Positions 22,301-33,243 of a DNA stretch of 64,000 nt are shown one piece after another. Source of the stretch: Solanum dulcamara (lineage: Eukaryota; Streptophyta; Magnoliopsida; Solanales; Solanaceae). How positions within the stretch are numbered: the stretch's first letter is position 1; every line of letters begins with the position of its first letter. The notes beneath the pieces are model-generated. The model ran no database searches, was not told where the DNA came from, and saw only the letters and a list, made by a program, of their open reading frames with translations. Both the position numbers and the translations under genes were made by a program. The stretch spans positions 10,840,735 to 10,904,734 of the forward strand of contig NC_077237.1 of assembly GCF_947179165.1 (NCBI RefSeq), read 5' to 3'.

Positions 22301-25080
22301 TCAAAACAAACAAGAAAATGTTGAAATATAATAATAAACTTGAGCCAGACAAACACACCAGAGAAGGACCGGCTTCAGTCAAATTTAGATGAGAAACATC
22401 TTCTGGCATTTGCATAAAATTGTCAATACCTGTTCAATAGTTTTTCGACTCAGTTGAATAGCTTAACAGTTAATTTCAGTCAATAGAAAGTTTGATTCTC
22501 TAATCTTATTCACTAGTAGAGTAAAGAGCAGTAGCTTACCAAGAGAAAAGGTGGACCCGAAAGGTCTGGAACTCCATTCTGTCTCCTTTACAACTGCCTC
22601 CGTGGAACAAACTTTCTCCTCCTCCTTCCAGGCACCACGATAACCACTATTCTCAGACTCATTATCAGACTCCAAACAAATTACTCCATCAATTCCTGAA
22701 GGATGGCTTAAATTTAAGAAGAGCCACAGGTTCAAGTCGATGAAAACATACCGCATGAGCAAAAATTTCACAAATAGCAATTCATGCAAACTTCGAGAAT
22801 AAAATTGTTTACTACAAAAGCTACCAAGAAAATGGTGCAAGAGATCTCCTCTGAGTTAAAACAGCCCATTCTGCAAGGAAAGGTGCGGACAAAGGCTACA
22901 CAGCAATTTCTCTTCTTAAGTTATAAATAAAAAAAAGTAAGAAGTATGCTAAGAAAATAGGTAAACCAGAATTGACCACTAAATGAGAAGAATCCGCAAG
23001 TATGTCAAAGTTAGGTTGTCATTTTCCTATTTGTTTCATATAAACTTAAATCTATAAACCAATGTACCCATAATCTTTGGGTTAACAAATACTTTGCATC
23101 AGAGAAAAACGCAATGAGGAGTATGCCTAACTAGCTCAAAGTATTATGGCTGACCATGAATGAGTCACACCATGAATCTGCCTTTGCAGAAAATAACTGA
23201 ATAATCAAACACAACTCATAGGAGCAGACAGGGTGATGCATCATGAAGAGTAAACAAAACAACCACTCATCCAGGTTATAATAAGTATTACAGAAGATTC
23301 CTAGTATTAGTTTAACATGATATATGTCCAGGAGAAAGGAAAACACACTAAAAGGGCAGGCAGGCAGCCTACCCTGACGCAAGTATCTGATTCCACGGCT
23401 TGAACCGTAACCTATAGGTCACATTGAGACAACTTTATCGTTGCTCCAAGGCTCTCATTCGGAAAGACAAACCCACTGCACAAAAAGAATGGGTTTGATT
23501 ACTGAGGACAGAATGTGACTGGAATATGGTACACTTATTTTCAGGCACATTCTAGTACCAGACCAAAGATATTGTAAATGCATTTCATGTTCTTTGTACA
23601 GTTAACTAGTAAAGTTAAAGAAGCAAAACCATATAAGAATCATAAAAGAAAGGCCTGGAAATGATTCATTTAAATTCTTATATGAAAGCTTAAGCTTCAA
23701 CTTGCCGTAGTACTGTCTTGAAGGCAAAGCAACTGTAATCGCATGCTAGATCAACAAAAGCAATGCTGAAGCTTCTGGAGATGAATGATGATGACAAAGC
23801 AATTTATATAAACTAATAACAGTGATCATCAAATAAAGAATATGAGTCAGGAAACTGAAGTGAACGACCTATAAAGTTAGCTAATGACAGAAGGAATAAA
23901 TAATAGATAAATACCATTCCCTCGGCCCCAATTTATATGAAATTGTTTGGCTAGGCACGAATTTAAGAGAAAGAATGATTTTTTAGAACAAAGAATGATT
24001 TTTTAAACGTGTGGTCTAAAACAAGCCATCAAAAATTTGGTGGCTATAAATCATCTCATTAAGGATGAATGAGAAGTTTAAAGTTGAATTGTTAATAGAT
24101 ATAGAAAGATGACTTCTTCTTCTTTTTTTTGGCATAATGGTAACTATGATGTCTCAAAACTTGACATTCAATTAAAAAACTTCAAATTAGGCCAATTTAA
24201 GTCTTACCGCCATCTTTGTTGTGGTCTATCATTGAAGAAGAGCAATTCTGTGAAACAGCATTAGCTTTAGTGGATCTGACTATTGGAACACTATATTTTG
24301 AAAGCTCTGATGCCGGGGTTTCAGCAACCATGGATGGGGTCAAATCAAGACCTGAAGAAAAAGAGAAAATTTGTGTCAGCACTTACTTCCCTTTCTTCTT
24401 TTTTGTTATCCAAACTTGCATGCATTCGACATTGTTTTCTGAATTATCACTTACAGACCAAAAATAAATAAAGCTAAACCTCAAATGGAAGTGTCCAACA
24501 TGGTAGTGTTTTATGAAAATTTCAGCTTGGATTCGAAGAACCCATAATCCATGGACAAACAAAAGCACTTAAATAAAACAAGGATTGAAATGGAAAAGGT
24601 CCAAATGTTGTATAATTCACATTAATTTCTAAAATGAGACATCATCTACTGTATAAAGACTAACACGCATAAACCAAAACTCTGTGATTTCAGACTAATT
24701 GCTAAATAATCACTTAAATCCAAACTATGCTGAAGAAATATGAACTCACAGGAAGACTCAGGGTCCAAAATTGAAGAGGAACCCAATGAGCATCTAACAA
24801 AGGAGACTTCAGGTTTGGAGAAATCAGACATAGGGGTCTCAGCCACGAAGGAAGGTGTAGACTTTGAAGACCTAAACGGTGTCGGATCATCGTCTTCGAT
24901 TACCAGAACTGTAGGGTTCCAATTAGTAGACCTTTCGGTTCTTTGCTTCTTCTTGGATGGAATTGTCAGCGGAGTCGATAGATCAATGGTGTCATTCCGA
25001 TTGACGGAGTAACCATATCCGCCGTTGCCACAGTCGTCTTCGTCATCGGAGAGAATGTCGACGGAGATCGGCTGAGACAT
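10343..25080 (-). CDS. EME1: Crossover junction endonuclease EME1 (13 coding exons)
   Basis: EME1 is the non-catalytic partner of MUS81; the nuclear heterodimer cuts branched DNA in meiotic crossing-over and fork repair. Exons in transcript order: 25080-24750, 24351-24208, 22695-22540, 22429-22359, 20965-20783, 20700-20547, 20449-20340, 19025-18850, 17675-17612, 17490-17372, 12184-12095, 11321-11207, 10525-10343. All introns are GT-AG, phases match at every junction, and the total is 1896 nt (631 aa). Residues 1-235 are acidic and Ser-rich; about 265-335 is a Lys/Glu-rich helical stretch ([16 protein letters not shown]); about 340-500 is the ERCC4-like fold with [25 protein letters not shown] and [17 protein letters not shown]; the C-terminus has [20 protein letters not shown] and [18 protein letters not shown], the helix-hairpin-helix region. 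No GDxnERKxxxD motif is present, as expected for EME1. Exons 1 and 2 encode two copies of a VAETP-S-SK motif. Intron 10 (5.2 kb) is full of transposons. Confidence 0.93.
12834..13387 (+). mobile_element. Internally deleted RTE element with 15-bp target duplication
   Basis: A 554-bp insert in EME1 intron 10, flanked by a perfect 15-bp direct repeat (TATATAATATGCTAT at 12819-12833 and 13388-13402). Up to about 13330 it encodes, with frameshifts, the later part of an apurinic-like endonuclease domain: [19 protein letters not shown] at about 13015-13070 and a degraded GDFNxHIG-type block at about 13130-13165. From about 13330 it jumps directly to the RTE 3' tail (CACTTGTGGGACTACACTGA then TTGTTGTTG). 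The whole reverse transcriptase is absent. Confidence 0.8.
13462..13635. repeat. Two-copy tandem duplication, 89-bp unit
   Basis: The blocks 13462-13550 and 13551-13635 are nearly identical (poly-A stretch, then TAGTMATTATTGAGTAG and onward), with a period of 89 bases. It lies in EME1 intron 10 and the low divergence suggests a recent local duplication. Confidence 0.85.
14966..16980. mobile_element. Stowaway-type MITE split by an RTE insertion
   Basis: The left terminus (CTCACTCCGTTCATTTTTACT) and the right terminus (reverse complement of CTACTCCTTCCGTTCACTTT) are the ends of the common Solanaceae Stowaway MITE, with TA at each outer edge. The left body, including ACGCCCCTTAAGAAA and GTGACAAGTAAAACTGAAAA, runs to about 15205; the expected continuation (TGGACAAGTAAAAGTGAACG) appears only at 16950-16970. 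Without the insert the MITE would be about 270 bp. Confidence 0.7.
15207..16950 (+). mobile_element. 5'-truncated RTE LINE, copy 2, reverse transcriptase
   Basis: A 1.74-kb non-LTR element inserted in the Stowaway MITE, antisense to EME1. It starts inside the reverse transcriptase (GPDEVPVEF at about 15212) and keeps [56 protein letters not shown] with the FADD catalytic pair, FKYLGSI and the C-terminal [12 protein letters not shown] block, ending with VEG and a stop at 16623. Damage is light: in-frame stops at 15242, 15844 and 16144, and a one-base shift near 15365. The 3' UTR ends in the family tail and TTG repeats (16900-16950). The 5' truncation and missing endonuclease rule out autonomous activity. 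Confidence 0.88.
16992..17153. mobile_element. hAT-type MITE, 162 bp
   Basis: The element begins CAGTGGCGATC and ends GGCTTCGCCACTG, an inverted repeat of the hAT MITE type common in nightshades. It is flanked by a perfect 8-bp target duplication, ACAAGAGG (16984-16991 and 17154-17161). It sits in EME1 intron 10, 10 bases beyond the Stowaway MITE. Confidence 0.8.
23930..24130. repeat. Stowaway-like MITE remnant in EME1 intron 2
   Basis: It begins CATTCCCTCGGCCCCAATTT and continues ATGAAATTGTTTGGCTAGGC, GTGGTCTAAAACAAGCC and GAAGTTTAAAGTTGAATTGT, the order of a common Solanaceae MITE family. The opposite terminus is missing. A short internal duplication (AGAATGATTTTTTA twice) is present. It ends about 80 bases from the 5' splice site of exon 2. 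Confidence 0.5.
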
Positions 25081-25676
25081 TATTTCAGAAGTTGTAATTT
25101 GAAGGGTCGAGGGATTTATGCTTCAGCGTTAGGGCGGGAAAGGAAATAGACAAAGCCAAAGGAATTGTGTGACTTATTACTGTTCAAAATCAAATCCTAA
25201 TCAATAATTTAATTAATATAGTTAATGATTTATTGATACCAGATAGATTACTTAATTATTATTTTTTGGATAATTGTTAATCCATTAAAAATAAATTGTT
25301 TTTATATTTTTACTCTTGAGTATAAAAACTTACCTATTGTTACTTTGTCAACCTTAACACTCTGTTTGGATGGTTGCTACGTATTATTTTAATAATGTAT
25401 CATATTGTATTGTATTGTTTGACTAAATACAATATTTGAATAGATTGTATTGTTCTTTGTCGCTACATAATGTCACACATCAATAATTTAAATGATAAAC
25501 CTACAAAAAAAGATAGTATACAAAACAGAACTATGAATAATAGTATTCGTCTTTTATATTTTCATATCTATGTCTCTAATTGCTACTACAAAGTGAAAAT
25601 AGTAAAACAGAAAAGAATTAAATGATATTTTGTTTTCCTTCACACCATACAATCACAATTACTTGATGCAATTTTA

Positions 25677-25751
<75 letters not shown>

Positions 25752-26060
25752 AGATAAGACGAGTGAAATGAATGTGAGATTTCTTGTTCATTTACAATTT
25801 CAACAGAAGAATTTTTTTTTGAGTTTTCTTATATGTAAAAATAAAGATCTCTTATAAAAAAATATAAAATTAAAAATAAGATGTAAAGGATTAGAAAATC
25901 ATTTCTCCGGACGAACCAATTACTTGTACTTTTAATTATATTTATTTCAATATTATTGCTCATTCATTCAACGTGAAGAGAGAAAGAGAGAGTTGACTTC
26001 TCAAGCCTTTTAGTATATCCTTCTCTTTAGCCATACGCAAAATAATATAAGCACGTCTAA
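25081..26060. other. EME1 upstream region
   Basis: Contains the EME1 5' UTR and minus-strand promoter next to 25080; a TATA box could not be fixed. A stretch near 25365-25500 (GTTTGGATGG, repeated GTATTGTATTG words) resembles common MITE ends. The rest is AT-rich and non-coding. Confidence 0.4.
25677..25750. repeat. (TTA)n microsatellite
   Basis: About 24 uninterrupted TTA units, an uninterrupted array likely to vary in length between accessions. Confidence 0.97.
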
Positions 26061-28076
26061 CTAGAGTGAAATTATCCGCACTTTGTGCGGTTATAAGAAA
26101 AAAATAATAAATTACTATATTGTATTATTTTTATATATAAATTCTATATATTGATAGTTTCTTATTTTAAATGATGTATTATGAAATATTTATATTTAGG
26201 TTAGTGTTAGAGAATACAATATAGATCTTTGTCTTCATTCTGGACATGATAGTTCATTCATTTTTCTTCAATATGTAAAATAAAAATTCTTTGCTTTTTT
26301 TTTAAAGTACAAACCATTCATATGTACATAATAAAATAAAAATATATATAAAAGTGGTGAAGTAAATGAAATAATTAGAGTTATATTTTGAAACAATAAT
26401 TTATTGTATTAAGTTGAAAATATTATTTTTTATTTTAAATCTTTATCTTTTGTAGGGGTACGATCCTTCATTCAAGCACCGATTTCTTGAGAAAAAGTCT
26501 TTTGGACTTTTACATTGTGACTTTATTATTACACATGCTTACTATATTTTTTTAATATTAAATAAATATTTTTAAAATTTATGAAAATGAAAAAAAAAAG
26601 AAGTTACGAATAATATTTAAGAGTAGAAGTTATAAATAATATAAAGAGATATGAATTACTAACAACTTAAATATATAATATAATTAGACATTAAATACAT
26701 TAATCATTATGTATTGATTTCATTTGTAAAAATAAATAAAAGAACATAAAATAAGGGAGGAAATTAAATAAAGGGAGAAAAAAAAGGTAAATGATTTGTC
26801 TGCATAAGAGATGTGTTACATGCATAGACAAAAAATTGCATAGTTATGTAGTTAAGACATACAAAAAAAAATACACTATTACATTCATAATATAATAATA
26901 AAAAATATAAATACATTTCAACCAACAAAAAAATAGCTACAAAACATGCATAAAAGAATAAACAATGATAATATAAAATAAATTATTTCATTTTACAATG
27001 ATAATATAATAGGATTGTAGTAGGTTAAAGGAGTAGTGTTGTCAATAAGTGTAGCTAAATTACCAGTACAAGCCAAAGTAAAAAAAAAATCTCTAGCCAA
27101 AATACTTTCTAATTATGCTTCAAAAAAAATCTTCTAGGCTTTCCTTTATAAGTAGATCCATCATAATGTTCCTCTCCCTAAAGTTCTGTCAAAGTTTTCA
27201 ACATATGCTATTATTTAAAGAAAATTTTAAAATATAATTATGAATAAGTAAAATAAATTATCAAATGATAATAACATAAACACGAGAAATATATGCATTT
27301 TTGTTAATACAATAGTAGTTTAGTTTTATATATGACTTTGTTTCTTATTTCTTTATCATTTTAATTTTCTTTTCTCGTTGAAAATTAAATTTATATATTC
27401 GTTATATATAATGAAGTCACTCCAACATTATCAAATTAAATCATATTCAATCAAATCATCGATAAAGAAAATCTTGATGTGAAATTACTTTTTGTCTTTT
27501 TAAATTAAAGCCTGTAAATGAAAAAAAAAACTTGCCATTACGTACTATAATTTCAATAAGAATTTAAAGTTACATAAATAATAATACTAAATGTATAATT
27601 GCAATTGAGAAAAAAGGATAATTATATTAGACATATCAAATTAATTTACCTCATGAAATTGAACAATGCATGTATGATTTAACAATCTTCATTGTAGATC
27701 TTTCTCCGGCAAAATTAAATAAAAAAATAAAAAATGACCAACCACAAAAACAAAAGATGAAGCATAAGGAGAAATGAAAATAAAATAATCATCATATAAG
27801 TCTCAAAATAAGTTTTTATAAGAGTGATTTTAAGGTGTCATCAATTTGTATATTAAATTATTTGAAGGTTATGAATATGAAAGGTTAGGAGTTATGGACA
27901 TTACTAATATTAATTAAGAGTAGAATTCATGTATTAAGGAGATGACTTTATAAAATAAAATAATTAAAAAAATGAGAGAAAAAAACCCCAAAAGAAGAAA
28001 AAAGATACATATGAATGGAGGCCATAGAGAGGTGCCACATTACCTCGTGTATGATCCTCCTTTATATAGAGAGAGA
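26061..28076 (-). mobile_element. Candidate non-autonomous Helitron
   Basis: Read on the minus strand, the 3' end is a perfect 6-bp stem hairpin CCGCACAAAGTGCGG (26076-26090), then ATAATTTCACT and the terminus CTAG (26061-26064) followed by a host T. This is the canonical Helitron 3' end. A matching 5' end, TC following a host A, is found at 28076 (TCTCTCTCTATATAAAGGAG). The termini therefore flank an A/T target, and there is no target duplication. The 2.0-kb interior is AT-rich with no Rep/helicase or captured exon that I can recognise. The 3' end is the stronger evidence; the 5' boundary is inferred. Confidence 0.5.
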
Positions 28077-28618
28077 TATTTTTGAGGGGGTCATGAAGTG
28101 GAGATGTTTTTTTAAAAAAAAAATATAAAAGTTTATAGTAATAATTGGAGGGACAGGGAGAGAGAAAATATAAGAAAAGAGAGATGGTGAGAATTGATGA
28201 AATTACAATTAATTCATATTGATGGCTTCCAAGACATTTTTACATTTAGACTAAGCTAGGATGGATAAAAGTACATTTGAAGTGCCAAATTCTCAATAAA
28301 GAAATTGGGTAACATGGAACATTATATTCATTACAGAAATAAAATAAGTTAAACATCTTTTGGAAGCAAAATTTGGGGAAAAGTTGATTAGAAAGAATAT
28401 TACACAACTCATAATTGTAGCTTATTGATGACATGATCCTATATATTAGGATTTTGAAGGCAGGGATTAAGATAGAAAATTAGTAAATAGTTATCGAGCG
28501 TTGTCTAATTTTCTTATTAGTATGTTTTATACTCTCCTACTCTTTTATTCTTTGATTTTATTGTCTCATTGGCTTCGTGTGTCACATTATTTGTTATTGC
28601 TACCAGTTCTCTTCTCCA
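28077..28618. other. AT-rich spacer, no feature
   Basis: Non-coding by eye. A 62-residue minus frame at 28246-28434 has no motif support. Confidence 0.4.
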
Positions 28619-28629
28619 TAGTTTTCGAT

Positions 28630-29273
28630 AGGACTGTACAGGACAAACCGATAAATCGCACCAAATCGACAAATCGAATCAAATCGGAAAAAAAACCCGA
28701 CTAGTGGTTTGTTTTGACTTGGTTTGGTGTTTGGAAAAAAAACCCGACCAATATAGGGTTGGGTTGATTTTAACTAAAAAAAGTCAAACCAAACCCAAAC
28801 CGACCCGATTATAGATATACTACTTTAAATTATGTTATACATAAAAATATTTATTAAAATGTAATTTATAAATATTTTTTAAAATTTTTTCATAATTTTT
28901 TTTTTCTTTCTTACATTTAGATTTTGACTTGAGTAGCCCATCTAAATAATATACAAAAAACACTTATCTTATAAAGTTATATTATAAAGTTAAAACTTCA
29001 AACAGTGTTGTGCCTCCATCTTATATGTTGATATTTTGTACTAGAACTCTTTTTAAGAAGCACTGCTCTGTGCTTTTTATTAGATACTATGAGAAACCCG
29101 AAAAAACCCGAAAAAATCCAAAAAACTCGAGAAACCCGAAAAACCCAAGAAAAATTGATATCGAAAAACCCGACTTTTATTGGTTTGGTTTGGTTTATAG
29201 ATTTAATAACCCGACAGAAATTGTTTGGTTTGGTTTGTAAAAAATCCGAACCAATCCGATCCATGTACACCTC
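28630..29273. mobile_element. MITE with 11-bp target duplication (Mutator-like)
   Basis: A 644-bp element flanked by a perfect 11-bp direct repeat, TAGTTTTCGAT (28619-28629 and 29274-29284). Ends are imperfect inverted repeats: AGGACTGTACAGGAC on the left and GAGGTGTACATGGATC as the reverse complement of the right. Both arms are rich in complementary AACCCGA/TTGGTTTGG words, so the element could fold extensively. The 9-11 bp duplication suggests the Mutator superfamily. No coding capacity. Confidence 0.75.
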
Positions 29274-29284
29274 TAGTTTTCGAT

Positions 29285-32200
29285 GTAGATTTTTTACTAT
29301 TATATATATTTTATAATTTAACCTTTGATATGCTTTATTTGGACTAAAAATCTATCGGATCGGAAATAATTTTTCTACGTCTATTAAATACCGATCCATA
29401 TTTTTAGGTAAGACAAGTGCGTTCTTTTTCTTTTTTAAACCTTCACTCTAGCTAAGACATTTTTAATTATATTGTTACTTTTGTTTGGTCAACATACATT
29501 TTAATTACGTTGTTATTTTTATTTGGTCAACATATATACCATGTACTCTATAATACTAGCATCACTATAATAGTTGAACTTCCTAGTGATCCATATTAAT
29601 TTGGTCATTCGTATAAAGAGGCGATACATAGTTTGGGGACTATATATAATTATAGTCCGAGAGATAACTTGTGAAAAAAGAATTATTTAAGTCATTAGTG
29701 TATTTTCAGTTAATGTAAAATTTTAACTTACTGTAATATAAAATTATGATCGTCGTTAGAAAAAAAATCATTTTTGTCGACTCCTCGCAAAGTTCTAACC
29801 AGAGAGAAACAAAAATTCTAGTTTTAAATGTTTTTTGTCCTACATAATTTGAATATTTTGAGGAAAGTTTTGAAGGAAAAATTGATTTTGACTATATTTA
29901 TATGTATATTGTCAAAAATGACACGGGGGGGAAATTGGGCTTTGGGCCAAGTTGAGCCAGCCCGAATTTTGTGAATATATTTTTCAGTCATTTTAAAAAT
30001 TAATTAATAAAAAAACATTTTTAATATTTAAAAATGACTACTTATGATTTAAATTATGTCTATTCCTTAAAGGTTTAAGTCCACTGGTTTGAATAGACAC
30101 TTAGGTGTTATAAATACTTGATTACCCCAAAACGTAAATGTGTTAATATTTCTTTCCATTTTTTACTTGATCATTACAAATCACAAAATTTTATTCTTGC
30201 CTAAATTTGAATTAACCTATGATATTCAAATTTTGATAACTTTCTAAATTTTTGAAGAATTTCTCCAAATTTCCGCAACAATTTAAGTAGGGGATTTATT
30301 TTTTTAAGGACGGTGATTACACTATCAAAGACAATTTTAAAATATCTATAAATTTTTTAAAAATATTAAAATAATGAACCCCTCATTTTAATTTTCACCT
30401 TAAGTAGTTAATAATGTTTATTCAGAAAAAAAAAAGAAAAAAGGTAGAGATTCCGTGAAAAAGCAAAGTAGGGAAATGGTAACTCTTTAATAAAGCATTT
30501 GGGACACAAATATTGACATTTTAACTAATGGTCGGAAATGATTTTTATATTTTGAAAGCATACTATTATATTTTGCTTTTCTCCTGTAAGGTTTGGAAAT
30601 TAACGTACCACATCAATATTAGCTGTCTAGATATATTTTTTAAAGTAAAAATATGTAATTATCAATTAAAAATTAAGTTAAGATATTTATCTATGTGTTA
30701 TATCTGTTTTAATTATTCACTATGCCAAGGGCCGGACATGAAATTCCTTATGTAAGCATAAAATAAATAAAAATATAACAAAGAATATAGATCCAAAAAC
30801 AACATCAATTGCATTCAGAGAAGGACATGACATTGTTTCAATTTAATAATGCAACCTTATAAAATGACAGCATTTGATTTTTGTAGTTATCATAAATCAA
30901 ATAATTAAAGATGTTGCCAACCATGACAAAATAGGGGGCACCATCTCATTGTCTTTCATGTTCCTATTTTTAACAAAGACAATGACTCCAATGGTTGCCA
31001 TTTGCCCTTTCTAAAACTCCTTAATCAATAGTATAGCGATAAATTCAGAATTTAAATGCGATCAATTTTAAATTAAAAGAGTATGTTATGAAATATATAT
31101 TATTGAATTGATGTAAATAGTAATGGATTAAAAAATATTAATAAAGAAGTTTAAGAAAATACATGTCATATATTTGATGTGAATCAATTCTTTATTTTTT
31201 ATCTCACCAGATATGTCGATGAGTATATTGAATGATTCACGTGGCTAAACACCGTTTAATTATTAAGAGAACACTTTACCACTAAATTAATATCCCATCG
31301 TGTGATTAGAAGCTTGGTATGCGAAACGCTAGAAAAACCTCACCCATCTCTTTCATTTCTCCCATATATAACCACACGAGGAAACATGAAGACGTAAAAA
31401 AGGGATCCTATCAATTTGCTCCGACACCATATATATATATATATATATATATGATTTGGCTTTATAACACAATGTTCTACCAAATTTGCAAATTCATAGT
31501 TGAATTTGACACTTCAACCAAAAGCGAAGATAGAAAGGGTTGTTTATTTGAAATATTAAAGGGCCTCTGTGATTGAAAAATAGCAACATGACTGTAAATA
31601 TCGAAAATTTGTGGGATTCTATAAAACTAGTCGAAAATTTCATAAATTCATGAATATTCACAAAGAGATCAAGATATGACCAAATTCTTCTTGGCAATTA
31701 AATAATTCAAGAAGATCCCAAAATCCTTTCATAGAAATCAAATAAATCTCACGTAGGTCCACATCATCCTAGTTTGAAAAACAAGCTATTAACGATCCTC
31801 AAATAATGGAGAAATTTTAAGAGGAAAGAACTAAAGAATAAATAAATATGTACTCATAATCTTGATAAATAAACTCATTTTATTTATTTTGTGATTGAGA
31901 TATAAACAGAAAAAAATGTTGCAAGCAATGACATTTCAAAGCAATTTATAACTACAAAATGAATAAAATGATAATGGGGGATTTGAATATTCTTTTAATG
32001 AAACCTTCGAAGAAACACATGTCTTTTTATAAATTCAACTTGTTTATTTGATTGAAATGATGACATTTGTTCATATTATATTACAAAACACTTGGAGTTT
32101 GAAACTTAAAAGAATTAATTGATTGACCACTTTGAATAAAAGTAGAATCTTCAAAGAATAACAGCACTACTTGAATAATTCATAGGAGACTAAGTCAATT

Positions 32201-32923
32201 CTAATCTCTTTTCACAACATAATTTAACTTAATTAGGAAAAAAAGATAAATTTAATAAATTCACTTGCAGGCTTAATGATTAACTATTTCACAATTAAGA
32301 ACCTTGTTAACATTTTCTCAAGGTAAAACTTGAGAATGGAAAGAATAAATACACGTTTTATATTTTAAGTAGAACATTTTATATGAAATTGAATTAATCG
32401 AATGAATATACACTAAAATCAATCGAGTGACGAAAAAAAAAGGTAATAATAATATATATACTACTATTGCTTGAAAAATGAGAGTGTAGAATTTTGTATT
32501 ACATACTGAATTGACAACTTTAACCTCAATTAATTCCTAACCCAAATAAATATTGTTTTGACAGACTAAAATAATAATAGTAAATTGAAATAGAATAAAA
32601 TAAAGATATCAAGATGGATCTGTAATGCGGCAGTTTAATTAATTTTTAAAGAGGAATAGTAGATTAATTTATATTATTTTCAGATCAGAAAACAAGCTCA
32701 GGACACCAAGAGGAATCTGTACTATTATCTTAATTAATTAGTTTACGGGATAAATAAAACTACTAATATTTTAAATTCTAAGATCTCTAAAATGCTTAAA
32801 TTCACATTCTAACTCAAATAAATTAAGGAAAAGGAATCATTTTATTAATATTAACAAATAGTAATTTCAATATTATAGTAATATTGAAATAATAATTCAA
32901 AAATTAGAGCGTAAAATTAAATA
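29285..32923. other. AT-rich intergenic DNA
   Basis: No gene is supported over 3.6 kb. There are poly-A runs and a GC-richer patch at 29930-29965 (GGGCTTTGGGCCAAG). Frames of 75-85 residues at 30528 and 31319 show no family features. Confidence 0.45.
31429..31452. repeat. (AT)n microsatellite
   Basis: Twelve AT units in an otherwise unremarkable spacer. Confidence 0.95.
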
Positions 32924-33243
32924 TGTTTAGGATTTGATATTTATTTAGTCTAAATTAGGGATGACAAATTCAAATCTAAGCCGTCCAACCCGCCAATCCG
33001 TTTAAGTCTGTGCCTATCGGCTGATTCTATTGCCTGTTGGTTAGCGAAACTTTTTCGGTAGTAGGAATTTCTACGCTTCGCAATCTGTTTAGGATTTGAA
33101 ATTTATTTAGTCTAGATTAGGGATGGCAAATACAAATCTAAGCCGTCCAACCCGCAAATCCGTTTAAGTTTGTGCCTATCGACTGATTCTATTGCCTGTC
33201 GGTTAGCGAAACTTTTTCGGTAGTACGAATCTCTACGCTTCGC
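32924..33243. repeat. 162-bp tandem duplication across a transposon end
   Basis: The blocks 32924-33085 and 33086-33243 are about 94% alike by eye. Each unit holds host flank (TGTTTAGGATTTGA), the left end of the Mutator-like element (TTAGGGATGRCAAAT), and about 90 bases of GC-richer sequence ending CTCTACGCTTCGC or CTACGCTTCGC. The duplication therefore arose after the transposon inserted. Confidence 0.85.

Noticed and set aside
24646..24749. Continuation of EME1 exon 1 as coding sequence
   Set aside because: A good GTGAGT donor at 24749 and an in-phase exon 2 make this intron 1.
28630..29273. A gene encoding a Lys/Pro-rich protein on the plus strand
   Set aside because: The frames are built from AACCCGA repeats within a MITE defined by an 11-bp target duplication.
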